From NCBI RefSeq assembly GCF_052180245.1, contig NZ_CP197474.1, forward strand, positions 4,650,001 to 4,714,000: 64,000 nt of DNA, written 5' to 3'. This document shows, piece after piece, positions 1-8,757 of this stretch. The first letter of the stretch is position 1; each line of letters begins with the position of its first letter. Origin of the DNA: Parapusillimonas sp013416435 (GTDB taxonomy: Bacteria; Pseudomonadota; Gammaproteobacteria; Burkholderiales; Burkholderiaceae_B). The position numbers and the translations under genes are program-made. The notes beneath the pieces are model-generated. The model was not told the origin of the DNA. It ran no database searches and saw nothing but the letters and a program-made list of their open reading frames with translations.

Positions 1-1
1 T

Positions 2-997
2 CTCCCCGCCGACTTCCCCGCCGCACGCCCGCGCCGCAATCGCCGCGACGAATTCTCGCGCCGCCTGGTCCGGGAAAACGTTCTTACGACGAACGACCTG
101 ATCTACCCCGTATTCGTCCGCGAAGGCCAGGGCGTGCAAGAGCCAGTGCCTTCCATGCCGGGTATCGTGCGCTATTCCCCCGACACCTTGCTGGCCGTGG
201 CGCAGGAATGCGTCGAACTGGGCATACCAGTGCTGGCGCTGTTCCCGGTCATCGATCCGCAATTGAAGACACCTGACGGCATCGAAGCCGCCAACCCGGA
301 CGGCCTGGTGCCGCGCATCGTGGCGTCGCTCAAGCAACGCTTTCCAGAGCTTGGCATCCTGACCGACGTCGCGCTGGACCCGTACACCAGCCATGGCCAG
401 GACGGCGTCATCGATGATGAGGGCTATGTGCTGAACGAGCCCACGGTCGAGATCCTGTCCAGGCAGGCGCTTGTTCAGGCCCAGGCCGGCGTCGACATCG
501 TCGCGCCTTCCGACATGATGGACGGCCGGATCGGCGCCATCCGGCAGGCGCTGGAGTCCGGACAGCATATCTACACCCGGATCATGGCCTATTCGGCCAA
601 GTACGCCAGCGCGTTCTACGGCCCCTTCCGCGATGCGGTCGGCTCCGCCAGCAATCTGGGCAAGTCCAACAAGTTCACCTACCAGATGGATCCCGCCAAC
701 CGCAACGAAGCGCTGCGCGAAGTCGCCATGGACATCCGTGAAGGAGCCGACATGGTCATGGTCAAGCCCGGCCTGCCCTATCTGGATATCCTGCGCGATG
801 TGAAGAACACCTTCGGCATGCCGACCTATGCCTATCAGGTAAGCGGCGAGTACGCGATGATCAAGGCAGCGGCCGCCAACGGCTGGCTGGAGCACGACAA
901 AGTCATGATGGAGTCCCTGATCGCCTTCAAGCGCGCGGGCGGCGACGGCATTCTTACTTACTTCGCAATCGAAGCCGCCAAGCTCATGCGGGCATAG
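2..997 (+). CDS. hemB: Delta-aminolevulinic acid dehydratase (porphobilinogen synthase), 5' end outside window
   Basis: Condenses two 5-aminolevulinate molecules to porphobilinogen in cytosolic haem biosynthesis. The reading frame is open from base 2 and already encodes family sequence (RRLVRENVLT, then IYPVFVREG), so the true start lies upstream of the window and the GTG near 134 is internal. The two active-site lysines are visible: Lys in AYSAKYASAFYGPF (codon 599-601) and the Schiff-base Lys in MVMVKPGLPY (codon 764-766). The metal-switch segment reads ALDPYTSHGQDG, without the cysteines of zinc-type enzymes, which predicts a magnesium-dependent type. It converges with dsbD. Two palindromic repeats and a terminator follow. 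Confidence 0.97.
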   Translation, partial: LPADFPAARPRRNRRDEFSRRLVRENVLTTNDLIYPVFVREGQGVQEPVPSMPGIVRYSPDTLLAVAQECVELGIPVLALFPVIDPQLKTPDGIEAANPDGLVPRIVASLKQRFPELGILTDVALDPYTSHGQDGVIDDEGYVLNEPTVEILSRQALVQAQAGVDIVAPSDMMDGRIGAIRQALESGQHIYTRIMAYSAKYASAFYGPFRDAVGSASNLGKSNKFTYQMDPANRNEALREVAMDIREGADMVMVKPGLPYLDILRDVKNTFGMPTYAYQVSGEYAMIKAAAANGWLEHDKVMMESLIAFKRAGGDGILTYFAIEAAKLMRA

Positions 998-1008
998 GTG
1001 GCAAGGTA

Positions 1009-1038
1009 GGGGTCAGACCCCGCATGGGGTCTGACCCC
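1009..1038. repeat. 30-bp palindromic repeat, copy 1
   Basis: Left arm GGGGTCAGACCCC, 4-base loop GCAT, right arm GGGGTCTGACCCC, a perfect inverted repeat. It lies 11 bp after the hemB stop. It is one of about twelve related copies in the window, all between genes. No T-run follows, so it is not a canonical intrinsic terminator by itself. Confidence 0.95.
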
Positions 1039-1067
1039 AGCGCCACACGGACATAAGTGCCAGGATA

Positions 1068-1097
1068 GGGGTCAGACCCCGTATGGGGTCTGACCCC
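1068..1097. repeat. 30-bp palindromic repeat, copy 2
   Basis: Identical arms to copy 1 with loop GTAT, 29 bp further on. The two copies lie side by side in the convergent hemB/dsbD gap. Confidence 0.95.
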
Positions 1098-1213
1098 ATG
1101 CTTTTTTGCCGGCCGGGAGCCTCGCCGCTATGGACATTCGCGGCAACTGCGGTTATGGTGTCGATGTCTCGGGCGCTGGCGACAGCGACTCGAGTTTGTT
1201 GCGGTAGCATTTG

Positions 1214-1244
1214 CGCCAGTACAGTCCTGTACTGGCGTTTTTTC
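1214..1244 (+). terminator. Intrinsic terminator after hemB
   Basis: Eleven-base arms CGCCAGTACAG and CTGTACTGGCG separated by TC, followed by TTTTTTC on the plus strand. It is about 215 bp downstream of hemB, beyond the two palindromes, and just before the dsbD stop on the opposite strand. The minus strand has no T-run after the hairpin, so it acts mainly on plus-strand transcripts. No convincing gene was seen between hemB and this site (998-1213). Confidence 0.75.
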
Positions 1245-1253
1245 TTGCCGCGG

Positions 1254-3155
1254 TCAATCGCTCAACACGGTAGAAAGCACGGCCGAGAATTCCCGGGCAT
1301 TCTTGAAACCCACCACGCGCGTGCGTTCAAGTTCCGAGCCTTGGGAATCGAAAAAAATGATGCCCGGCGGGCCGAACAGCCGAAAACGCTTGAGCAGCTC
1401 CCTGTCTTCGGGCGTGTTCCCGGTGACATCCGCCTGGACCAGGACGAACCGCGACATCAATGCCGCCACGCCTGGATCGCTGAACGTGAATTTTTCCATT
1501 TCTATGCAGGACACGCACCAATCTGCGTAAAAATCCAGCATCACCGGCTTATTGGTGTTCGCCAGCAGGTTATCGAGTTCCTGCACCGAATGCACACGCG
1601 TGAACGCGACAGGCGACGCCTGTGCGCCGGATCCTGCAAGCACCCCTGCGGCCGGCGTGAAGGGCGCCAGCGGCCGGAACAGATCGCGGCCGCCCGCCGA
1701 TACGCCGACCAGCACGATCGCCGCCCAGACGGCAAGCAGCAGCCCCAGGGCCTTGCCCAGGTGCCGGACAGGACCGCTTTCAGTGCCTGCCGTGTCGAAA
1801 GTGCCCATCAAGGCCGACGCCCACAATGCCAGCAAGGCCCATCCCAGCATGTAGAGCCAGGCAGGCAGGATGGAATTGACCATCCACCATGCCGTGGCGA
1901 CCAGGAGGATACCGAACAGGTATTTGACGCGATTCATCCAGGGGCCCGCCTTGGGCAGCAGCAGGCCCGACGAAGCGCCCACGGCCAACAGCAATAGGCC
2001 TTCGCCCCATGCCAGCGCAAACAAGGCGGTACCGCCCAGCACCAGGTCGCCGGTCTGGGAAATGAACAGCAGCACGCCGGCCAGCGGAGCAGCGATGCAC
2101 GGTCCGACAATGAGGGCCGATATCATCCCCATCAGGAACACGCCGCCATAACGCCCTCCCGGGATCGCGGACAAGCGCCGGTTCAAGGCGGTCTGCATGC
2201 CGGTGGGAACCTGTAGCGTGAAGACATCGAACATGGCCAGCGCCAGGACCAGCAGCAGCAATGCGAAGATCGCGAGCACCCAGGGCGTTTGCAGCCAGAC
2301 GGCAAGGCTTGCGCCGATCAGCCCGGCCACGATGCCAAGCACGGTGTATACCAGCGACATGCCCAGTACGAAAGCGGCCGCCAGGGAGAGCCCCTTCCAG
2401 CGAGATGCCGGCTTGCCACCGGCCGCATCGCCCGCCAGGATTGCCAGCAGGATGGGCACCATGGGAAGCACACAAGGCGTGAACGACAGCAGGAGGCCCA
2501 AGAGCAGGCACAGCGCAATCACCTGCAGCCATCCTGCGTTCGATAAATAGTCGGCGAAACCCGTATCCCCCAGGTTCAGCGCGCTGACCAGACCCCGTGC
2601 TTCGCTGGGGCCTGAAGCGGCCGAGAAGGCGGAGGCCGGCAGCTGGGCCACCACGCCGGCGCCGCTCGCCGCGTAGCCGCCCTCGACCGGCGTCAGCGTG
2701 ATCTCTTGTGTCATGGGCGGATAGCACAGCCCTGCGTCCGCGCAGCCCTGGCTGGTGATGGCAAGCGTAAATGCCTGTTCGCGGCCGGGAAGCAGCGGCA
2801 ACCTTACCAGGACCTGGTCATAATAGACTTCGAGATCCTGTTCGAAGGTGGGGTCGTATTTGACGATGCCTGCGGGATACTGCGGCTGGCCGATCGACTC
2901 CGCAGCGGCTTCGGGCTGTGTGGCGAAGGCGAAGCGCTCGCGGTACATGTAGTATTTGGGCGCAACGCGAAAGTGTACCGCCAGCTCGGTCGGCGACGTA
3001 TGCGCCACGGACAGCACGAAGGCTTCGTCCGGCGGCAGGAAGTCCTCTTCGGCGTATGCCGGCCGTATCGCCGCAACAGCGGAAAACAGCAAGCCCAGGA
3101 TGACGAATATCCGCAGCACCGCGGCCAATCCGGTGATGGCGACGCCCATGCGCAT
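1254..3155 (-). CDS. dsbD: Thiol:disulfide interchange protein DsbD
   Basis: Inner-membrane protein that passes electrons from cytoplasmic thioredoxin to periplasmic DsbC/DsbG and cytochrome c maturation. The order is: signal peptide ending ...RPAYA-EED; periplasmic alpha domain with the cysteine pair CADAGLC; a membrane beta domain of about eight helices with the redox cysteines in FTPCVLP and VGPCIAAP; and a C-terminal thioredoxin-like gamma domain with WCVSC. A longer frame reaches 3218, but its first 21 residues are not signal-like, so the start at Met 3155 (or 3149) is preferred. It probably follows cutA in the same transcript. Confidence 0.95.
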   Translation of the reverse strand: MRMGVAITGLAAVLRIFVILGLLFSAVAAIRPAYAEEDFLPPDEAFVLSVAHTSPTELAVHFRVAPKYYMYRERFAFATQPEAAAESIGQPQYPAGIVKYDPTFEQDLEVYYDQVLVRLPLLPGREQAFTLAITSQGCADAGLCYPPMTQEITLTPVEGGYAASGAGVVAQLPASAFSAASGPSEARGLVSALNLGDTGFADYLSNAGWLQVIALCLLLGLLLSFTPCVLPMVPILLAILAGDAAGGKPASRWKGLSLAAAFVLGMSLVYTVLGIVAGLIGASLAVWLQTPWVLAIFALLLLVLALAMFDVFTLQVPTGMQTALNRRLSAIPGGRYGGVFLMGMISALIVGPCIAAPLAGVLLFISQTGDLVLGGTALFALAWGEGLLLLAVGASSGLLLPKAGPWMNRVKYLFGILLVATAWWMVNSILPAWLYMLGWALLALWASALMGTFDTAGTESGPVRHLGKALGLLLAVWAAIVLVGVSAGGRDLFRPLAPFTPAAGVLAGSGAQASPVAFTRVHSVQELDNLLANTNKPVMLDFYADWCVSCIEMEKFTFSDPGVAALMSRFVLVQADVTGNTPEDRELLKRFRLFGPPGIIFFDSQGSELERTRVVGFKNAREFSAVLSTVLSD

Positions 3156-3284
3156 GAATCCGCCATTCGTATTGCACACGCTTGCCTGGGCCGCCAACGA
3201 CCGCTGATACTGCAACATTCGACTTTCCTTATTGTGTTTAAGGGCCTGGTGACACCGAAAGCTAAGCGGCCCTAGCCCAACTGC

Positions 3285-3674
3285 CTATTCCCGGGATGCT
3301 TGGGCGCGCACCCATTCCAGATACTCGCTGGTACCCCCTATGACGGGCAGCACCAGGACTTCAGGGACCTCGTAGGGATGCAGCGCCAGCAGCCTGGCGA
3401 TCATCTGCGGCGCCCGGACTCCCGTCGTCTTGATGGTGATGGGAATCTCGTCGGCGCCTTCCAGCGCACCCTGCCACATATACATGGACAATCCGGATTG
3501 CCCAAGGTTCACACAGGCGGCAAGATGCTCTTCGACGAGGATATGCGCAATGCGCTTGGCCAGCAGCATATCGGGCGCATTGGTCAGGACGACCACGACA
3601 TCGTGGCTTGCCAGAGCGGCGTAACCGGAAGGATGCGGGACCGGCGTTTGGGCCGACGGTGATTCAGAGCTCAC
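3285..3674 (-). CDS. cutA: Divalent-cation tolerance protein CutA
   Basis: Small trimeric CutA1 protein, 129 aa, somewhat longer than the roughly 110-residue family core because of an N-terminal tail of about 20 residues. Family segments are visible: VVVLTNAPD at the start of the fold, LAACVNLG, and the C-terminal LPVIGGTSEYLEWV. The family is linked to copper and other metal tolerance, but its biochemical role is unsettled. It lies downstream of the alpha-operon terminator and upstream of dsbD, so it probably has its own promoter in 3675-3720. Confidence 0.93.
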   Translation of the reverse strand: MSSESPSAQTPVPHPSGYAALASHDVVVVLTNAPDMLLAKRIAHILVEEHLAACVNLGQSGLSMYMWQGALEGADEIPITIKTTGVRAPQMIARLLALHPYEVPEVLVLPVIGGTSEYLEWVRAQASRE

Positions 3675-3720
3675 GCGCGATATTCCACAAAGGACAAGGG
3701 CCTGTCATTTTAACCGGCTC

Positions 3721-3747
3721 AAAAAAAACGGGCCGAAGCCCGTTTTT
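3721..3747. terminator. Bidirectional terminator after rplQ, UUCG tetraloop
   Basis: Stem ACGGGC/GCCCGT with loop CGAA on the plus strand, which reads c(UUCG)g on the minus strand. It is flanked by A8 and T5. On the minus strand the hairpin is followed by eight T residues. It therefore looks like the end of the alpha operon (rpoA-rplQ) and insulates cutA. Confidence 0.9.
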
Positions 3748-3749
3748 AT

Positions 3750-3779
3750 GGGGTCAGACCCCGTACAGGGTCTGACCCC
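3750..3779. repeat. 30-bp palindromic repeat, copy 3
   Basis: Left arm GGGGTCAGACCCC, right arm GGGTCTGACCCC, loop GTACA. It abuts the terminator at 3721-3747. Confidence 0.93.
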
Positions 3780-3795
3780 TTGTGCAATACGTGCA

Positions 3796-3825
3796 GGGCC
3801 AGACCCTCAAGCGGGGTCTGGCCCC
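3796..3825. repeat. Palindromic repeat, copy 4 (compensated variant)
   Basis: Arms GGGCCAGACCC and GGGGTCTGGCCCC. The T-to-C change in the left arm is matched by A-to-G in the right arm, so pairing is kept. Confidence 0.9.
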
Positions 3826-3839
3826 TTGTACATACGCGT

Positions 3840-3869
3840 GGGGTGGGACCCCATACGGGGTCCCACCCC
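3840..3869. repeat. Palindromic repeat, copy 5 (compensated variant)
   Basis: Arms GGGGTGGGACCCC and GGGGTCCCACCCC around ATAC. The centre of both arms differs from the consensus, yet the two arms remain perfectly complementary. It lies 11 bp after the rplQ stop. Confidence 0.9.
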
Positions 3870-3880
3870 TTCATCCAAAC

Positions 3881-4264
3881 TTATTCAGCGTCGGCAACTT
3901 CGACTTCAGGACGATCCACGAGCTCCATGAATGCCATGGGAGCGTTGTCGCCTTGACGGAAGCCCATCTTCAGAACGCGGGTGTAACCACCGTTGCGCTC
4001 TTTGTAGCGGGGGCCGATTTCGGCAAACAGCTTGACCACGGCGTCGCGATCGCGAAGGCGGGCAAATGCCAGGCGCTTGTTGGCCAGGGTGGGTTCTTTG
4101 CCCAGAGTGATCAGGGGTTCCACCACGCGACGCAATTCCTTGGCCTTGGGCAAGGTAGTCTTGATGGCTTCGTGTGTGATCAGGGAAACAGCCATGTTGC
4201 GGAACATGGCAAGACGATGACTGCTGGTGCGATTTAATTTACGCAGGCCACTACGGTGACGCAT
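3881..4264 (-). CDS. rplQ: 50S ribosomal protein L17
   Basis: 127 aa, the usual length, starting MRHRSGLRKLNRTSSHR as in other proteobacteria. It is a large-subunit protein near the exit tunnel. It is the last gene of the alpha operon, 196 bp after rpoA. That gap is unusually wide and carries palindrome copy 6. Three further palindromes and a strong terminator follow. Confidence 0.98.
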   Translation of the reverse strand: MRHRSGLRKLNRTSSHRLAMFRNMAVSLITHEAIKTTLPKAKELRRVVEPLITLGKEPTLANKRLAFARLRDRDAVVKLFAEIGPRYKERNGGYTRVLKMGFRQGDNAPMAFMELVDRPEVEVADAE

Positions 4265-4420
4265 GATGATTTCCTTTGAATCTAATTGAACGGAGACATT
4301 TCCGTTGGTTGACCGGATCTTCTATCAGCCAGGCTGCGGTCCGGGAGGCGAAACTTTACCACAAAAAGCGTGCCCCTTTTCCTTGAGAAACCCCAAGGCG
4401 AAGGGCGCCGGTTCCGTCGC

Positions 4421-4450
4421 GGGGCCAGACCCCGTATGGGGTCTGACCCC
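4421..4450. repeat. Palindromic repeat, copy 6, inside the rpoA-rplQ gap
   Basis: Arms GGGGCCAGACCCC and GGGGTCTGACCCC around GTAT, with one non-Watson-Crick position. That position is C:A in the plus-strand reading but a G:U wobble in the minus-strand (rpoA) transcript. It starts 10 bp after the rpoA stop, between two genes normally co-transcribed. Confidence 0.92.
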
Positions 4451-4460
4451 ATGCCATGGA

Positions 4461-5468
4461 TCAGGGGCGTTCCAGGCCCAAAGGCGGCCAGTTCTCGAGC
4501 TTCATGCCCAGCGTCAGGCCACGCGCGGCAAGGACTTCCTTGATTTCGTTGAGCGACTTGCGGCCCAGGTTCGGGGTCTTGAGCAACTCGTTCTCGGTGC
4601 GCTGGATCAGATCGCCGATGTAGTAGATGTTCTCGGCCTTCAGGCAGTTCGCAGACCGGACGGTGAGTTCCAGGTCGTCGACCGGGCGCAGCAGAACCGG
4701 ATCGATCTGAGGCGCACCACGCGACGGTACGCTGTCGTAGGAATCGCCGGCACCTTCCAGGGCGGCGAATACCGAGATCTGGTCCATAAGAATGCGCGCC
4801 GATTGGCGTACGGCTTCTTCGGGCGAGATGACACCGTTGGTCTGTATGTCGAGAACCAGCTTGTCCAGGTCGGTGCGCTGTTCGACGCGAGCGCTTTCGA
4901 CGGCATAGCTGACACGGCGGACCGGACTGTAGGAAGCATCGAGAAGAATGCGGCCGATGGTATGGGTACGGTCGTCGGAAAGAGCACGAACGTTGCCGGG
5001 AACGTATCCGCGTCCCTGTTCCACCTTGATCTGCATCTCGAGCTTTCCGGCTTCGGTCAGCGTCGCGATCACGTGGTCGGGATTGATGATCTCGACGTCG
5101 TGAGGCAACTCGATGTCGCTGGCCACCACGACGCCCGGCCCTTGCTTGCGCAGGACAAGCGTGACTTCTTCGCGGTTGTGCAGCTTGAACACGACCCCTT
5201 TCAGGTTCAGCAGGATATCCACCACGTCTTCACGCACGCCGGCGATCGTCGAGTATTCATGCACGACACCCGTCATTTGGACTTCGGTGGGTGCGTAGCC
5301 GGTCATCGAGGACAGCAGGATACGGCGCAGGGCGTTGCCCAGCGTGTGGCCGTAACCGCGCTCGAACGGCTCCATGATGACTTTGGCGTGATTCTTGCCC
5401 AGGGGCTCGACTTCGATAGAACGGGGTTTCAGAAAACCTTGAGACGACATGGATATGTTCCTTTTCAA
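4461..5468 (-). CDS. rpoA: DNA-directed RNA polymerase subunit alpha
   Basis: 335 aa. The N-terminal domain (about 1-235) dimerises and nucleates polymerase assembly: it starts with FLKPRSIEVE, followed by KVIMEPFERGYGHTLGNALRRILLSS. The C-terminal domain (about 250-325), which binds UP elements and activators, contains LTVRSANCLKAENI and LLKTPNLGRKSLNEIKEVL. It follows rpsD by about 130 bp and precedes rplQ. All expected motifs are intact. Confidence 0.98.
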   Translation of the reverse strand: MKRNISMSSQGFLKPRSIEVEPLGKNHAKVIMEPFERGYGHTLGNALRRILLSSMTGYAPTEVQMTGVVHEYSTIAGVREDVVDILLNLKGVVFKLHNREEVTLVLRKQGPGVVVASDIELPHDVEIINPDHVIATLTEAGKLEMQIKVEQGRGYVPGNVRALSDDRTHTIGRILLDASYSPVRRVSYAVESARVEQRTDLDKLVLDIQTNGVISPEEAVRQSARILMDQISVFAALEGAGDSYDSVPSRGAPQIDPVLLRPVDDLELTVRSANCLKAENIYYIGDLIQRTENELLKTPNLGRKSLNEIKEVLAARGLTLGMKLENWPPLGLERP

Positions 5469-5596
5469 TACCCTCGGCTCGTTACACCGATAAGGCTGAC
5501 GGACAGACCGGAATACCCGGCGATTTCCATCGCGAAGCCCACCTCCGGAACCGGCAAGTGGGCTTCAGCGATGCGATGCGGTGCTGCTTGAAACGA

Positions 5597-6220
5597 TTAG
5601 CGCGAATACAGCTCGACGACCATCGATTCGTTGACGTCGCGGGCGACATCAGCACGATCCGGAGCCTGCTTGAAGGTACCGGTGAGCTTGCTGGTGTCGA
5701 CTTCGACCCACTGGGGCAGCCCGTTGCCGGTTGCCAGATCGAGCGATTCCTTGATACGGCCCTGCGATTTCGCCTTCTCGCGAACCGAGATGACGTCACC
5801 TGCCTTGACCAGCATCGAAGCGATGTCGGCGGTGTGGCCGTTGAGTTCGATTGCGCGGTGGTTGACCAGCTGGCGCGCTTCAGCGCGCGTGGAACCGAAA
5901 CCCATGCGATACACGACGTTGTCCAGGCGCGATTCCAGCAACTGAATCAGGGTCTCGCCGGTGTTGCCACGGCGACGCTCAGCTTCAGCGAAGTATTTGC
6001 GGAATTGCTTTTCCAGAACACCGTACATGCGCTTGAGCTTTTGCTTTTCACGCAGTTGCAGGCCGAAGTCGGAGGTACGGGCACCGGAGGTGCGGCCGTG
6101 CTGACCGGGCTTGGATTCGATCTTGCACTTCGAATCGAGCGAACGACGTGCGCTCTTCAAGAACAAGTCGGTACCCTCGCGGCGCGAGAGCTTGCATTTA
6201 GGTCCAATATAACGTGCCAA
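5597..6220 (-). CDS. rpsD: 30S ribosomal protein S4
   Basis: 207 aa, starting MARYIGPKCKLSRREG. It is a primary 16S rRNA-binding protein that starts small-subunit assembly. The S4 RNA-binding domain is seen at about residues 97-160 (ESRLDNVVYRMGF, then ARQLVNHRAIELNG). There is no zinc-binding cysteine cluster at the N-terminus (only Cys9). Eleven bases separate it from rpsK. Confidence 0.98.
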   Translation of the reverse strand: MARYIGPKCKLSRREGTDLFLKSARRSLDSKCKIESKPGQHGRTSGARTSDFGLQLREKQKLKRMYGVLEKQFRKYFAEAERRRGNTGETLIQLLESRLDNVVYRMGFGSTRAEARQLVNHRAIELNGHTADIASMLVKAGDVISVREKAKSQGRIKESLDLATGNGLPQWVEVDTSKLTGTFKQAPDRADVARDVNESMVVELYSR

Positions 6221-6231
6221 GATGCTTCCCC

Positions 6232-6633
6232 TTAGATGCGACGACGCTTGGGCGGACGGCAGCCATTGTGCGGCACCGGCGTGATGTCTGAAATGCTGGC
6301 GATCTTGATGCCCAGCGCGTTCAGCGCACGCACGGAAGACTCGCGGCCGGGACCGGGGCCCTTGATGCGGACTTCAAGCGTCTTGATACCGTATTCCAGA
6401 GCGACGCGGCCAGCCGATTCGGCTGCAACCTGCGCTGCGAACGGTGTGGACTTGCGCGAGCCTTTGAAGCCGGCGCCACCGGACGTAGCCCAGGACAGTG
6501 CGTTGCCCTGACGGTCGGTAATGGTAATGATCGTGTTGTTGAAGGACGCATGGACGTGCGCGATGCCGTCCGATACGCTCTTCTTGATTTTCTTGCGTAC
6601 GCGAGATGCGCCGCTGTTGGAAGCTTTCGCCAT
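6232..6633 (-). CDS. rpsK: 30S ribosomal protein S11
   Basis: 133 aa. It contains the conserved segments AHVHASFNNTIITITD and the C-terminal ITPVPHNGCRPPKRRRI. It is a platform protein contacting mRNA near the E site. It lies between rpsM and rpsD with short spacers, the standard alpha-operon order. Confidence 0.98.
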   Translation of the reverse strand: MAKASNSGASRVRKKIKKSVSDGIAHVHASFNNTIITITDRQGNALSWATSGGAGFKGSRKSTPFAAQVAAESAGRVALEYGIKTLEVRIKGPGPGRESSVRALNALGIKIASISDITPVPHNGCRPPKRRRI

Positions 6634-6647
6634 CTTCTAATCCTCGA

Positions 6648-7013
6648 TTATTTCTTCAGAGAAGCAGCAGCGCGACGCGGCCCTTTGCGGGTGCGGGCGT
6701 TGGTACGGGTGCGTTGACCGCGTACAGGCAGGCCACGCTTGTGGCGCATGCCCCGGTAAGTTCCCAGGTCGATCAGACGCTTGATCGACAGTTGTACTTC
6801 ACGACGCAAATCGCCTTCGACCGAGAACACGCCGACGTGTTCGCGGATGCGTTCGAGTTCAGCGTCGGTCAGATCTTTCACTTTCTTGGAATACTCGATG
6901 CCCGATGCTTCGCAGATCTTGCGAGCACGGGTACGACCAATACCAAAAATTGCGGTAAGACCGATTTCGGCGTGTTGATGCGGCGGAATGTTGATGCCAG
7001 CAATACGGGCCAT
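6648..7013 (-). CDS. rpsM: 30S ribosomal protein S13
   Basis: 121 aa, starting MARIAGINIPPHQH. It contains the head-domain signature GTYRGMRHKRGLPVRGQRT and the basic C-terminal tail that reaches the P-site tRNA. It lies 35 bp after rpmJ. Confidence 0.98.
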   Translation of the reverse strand: MARIAGINIPPHQHAEIGLTAIFGIGRTRARKICEASGIEYSKKVKDLTDAELERIREHVGVFSVEGDLRREVQLSIKRLIDLGTYRGMRHKRGLPVRGQRTRTNARTRKGPRRAAASLKK

Positions 7014-7048
7014 GACTGTTCCTTGTTAAATCCGTTGCGTGTCGGCGA

Positions 7049-7162
7049 TTAGCCTTGACGCTGCTTGTGACGTGGGTCAGTGCAGATGACTCGCACCACG
7101 CCGTGACGTTTGATGATCTTGCAGTTGCGGCAGATCCGCTTTACCGATGCCATTACCTTCAT
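7049..7162 (-). CDS. rpmJ: 50S ribosomal protein L36
   Basis: 37 aa, read directly from the sequence: starts MKVMASVKRICRNCK and ends DPRHKQRQG. The zinc-ribbon ligands Cys11, Cys14, Cys27 and His32 are all present, so this is the zinc-binding form. It lies between infA and rpsM, the usual betaproteobacterial position. Confidence 0.97.
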   Translation of the reverse strand: MKVMASVKRICRNCKIIKRHGVVRVICTDPRHKQRQG

Positions 7163-7195
7163 GGTTGACTCCTAGTTTCCTGTAACCGGCCGCTA

Positions 7196-7414
7196 CTATT
7201 TAGAGCGGAAAACAATTCTGGCGCGAGACAGATCATAGGGCGTGAGCTCCACTGTGACCTTGTCCCCCGGCAGAATCCGGATGTAATGCATACGCATCTT
7301 GCCCGATATGTGGCCAAGCACTACGTGGCCATTTTCCAGCTTGACGCGAAAAGTTGCGTTGGGAAGGTTCTCGAGAACCTCGCCCTGCATTTGTATGACG
7401 TCGTCTTTAGCCAT
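7196..7414 (-). CDS. infA: Translation initiation factor IF-1
   Basis: 72 aa, starting MAKDDVIQMQGEVLENLPN and ending LSRARIVFRSK. It is a single OB fold that occupies the 30S A site during initiation. The frame is open further upstream, but the family start is the ATG at 7414, 8 bp after the secY stop. Confidence 0.98.
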   Translation of the reverse strand: MAKDDVIQMQGEVLENLPNATFRVKLENGHVVLGHISGKMRMHYIRILPGDKVTVELTPYDLSRARIVFRSK

Positions 7415-7422
7415 TCTTTTTC

Positions 7423-8748
7423 TTACCGCATTGGCAAGCCCGCGCCCTTGAAGTTGGCCTTCTTGAGCAACGAGTCGTACTGGTGGGACATCATGTAGGC
7501 CTGAGCCTGTGCCATGAAGTCCATTGCCACCACCACAATAATTAATAAAGAGGTGCCACCAAAGTAAAACGGTACGTTCCAGCGAGCCTGCATCAGTTCC
7601 GGCAGCAAGCAAACCAGAGTGATGTAGATGGCTCCGGCCAGCGTCAATCGCATGAGAATCTTGTCGATATAACGCGAGGTCTGCTCACCGGGGCGGATAC
7701 CCGGAACGAACGCACCGCTTTTCTTCAGGTTGTCTGCGGTCTCACGGCTGTTGAACACCAGGGCCGTGTAGAAGAAACAAAAGAAGATGATTAATGCTGC
7801 ATACAACGTGATGTACAGAGGCTGGCCGGGCGACAGGGCAGCCGCCAGATCGCCGAGCCAGCGCATGTTCGGATTACTGGAGAACCAGCTGGTCACGGTG
7901 GCCGGCAACAGGATGATGGACGAAGCGAAGATGGGCGGGATGACCCCGGACATGTTCAGCTTCAGGGGCAAGTGCGAGCTTTGCCCACCATAGATCTTGT
8001 TTCCGACCTGACGCTTGGCATAGTTGACCGTAATACGGCGTTGGCCACGTTCCACGAACACCACGAAATAGGTCACCGCAATGACCAGCACGAAGATGAA
8101 CAGCGCCGACAACACGGACATGGAGTCGGTGCGGACCAGATCGAGCATGCCGGCAAGCGCGCTGGGAAGACCCGCCACGATACCTGCGAAGATCAATATG
8201 GAAATACCGTTGCCCATGCCGCGTTCGGTAATTTGCTCACCCAGCCACATGATGAACATGGTGCCGGTCACCAGCGTGACGACCGTGGTAAAGCGGAACA
8301 ACATGCCCGGATCGATCACCAGCCCCGGCTGCGATTCGAGCGCAACCGAAATACCCACGGCCTGGACCAGCGCAAGAAACACCGTACCGTAACGCGTGTA
8401 CTGCGTGATCTTGCGTCGCCCCGATTCGCCTTCCTTCTTGATGGCCTCGAGGGTAGGCACCACGACCGACATCAATTGCATGATGATGGACGCGGAGATG
8501 TAGGGCATGATGCCGAGCGCGAACACCGAGAAGCGTTCCAGTGCGCCGCCCGAGAACATGTTGAACAAACCCAGGATGCCGCCCTGGTTTTGCTGGAACA
8601 TGTCGGCCAGCGCATCGGGATTGATCCCCGGCACGGGTATGTGCGTTCCTAGGCGATAGACCACCAGGGCGAGTATCAGGAACACGATGCGGCGCTTGAG
8701 ATCGCCGTATCGGGAACCCGATTTACTCTGTGCCTGAGCTTTAGCCAC
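7423..8748 (-). CDS. secY: Preprotein translocase subunit SecY
   Basis: Pore subunit of the SecYEG translocon with ten membrane helices. Seen: the first helix after RYGDLKRRI, the plug region GTHIPVPGI, the N-terminal SecY signature segment, and the cytoplasmic loop GQRRITVNYAKRQVG. Two in-frame GTG codons (8754 and 8748) are possible starts. The second sits 5 nt after AAGGGG and is preferred, giving 441 aa. It is preceded by rplO and followed closely by infA. Confidence 0.96.
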   Translation of the reverse strand: MAKAQAQSKSGSRYGDLKRRIVFLILALVVYRLGTHIPVPGINPDALADMFQQNQGGILGLFNMFSGGALERFSVFALGIMPYISASIIMQLMSVVVPTLEAIKKEGESGRRKITQYTRYGTVFLALVQAVGISVALESQPGLVIDPGMLFRFTTVVTLVTGTMFIMWLGEQITERGMGNGISILIFAGIVAGLPSALAGMLDLVRTDSMSVLSALFIFVLVIAVTYFVVFVERGQRRITVNYAKRQVGNKIYGGQSSHLPLKLNMSGVIPPIFASSIILLPATVTSWFSSNPNMRWLGDLAAALSPGQPLYITLYAALIIFFCFFYTALVFNSRETADNLKKSGAFVPGIRPGEQTSRYIDKILMRLTLAGAIYITLVCLLPELMQARWNVPFYFGGTSLLIIVVVAMDFMAQAQAYMMSHQYDSLLKKANFKGAGLPMR

Positions 8749-8757
8749 CGTCACCCC

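Noticed and set aside
1083..1997. 304-residue plus-strand frame starting in the palindrome after hemB
   Set aside because: It starts inside a repeat and runs antisense through the dsbD thioredoxin domain, with no family features.
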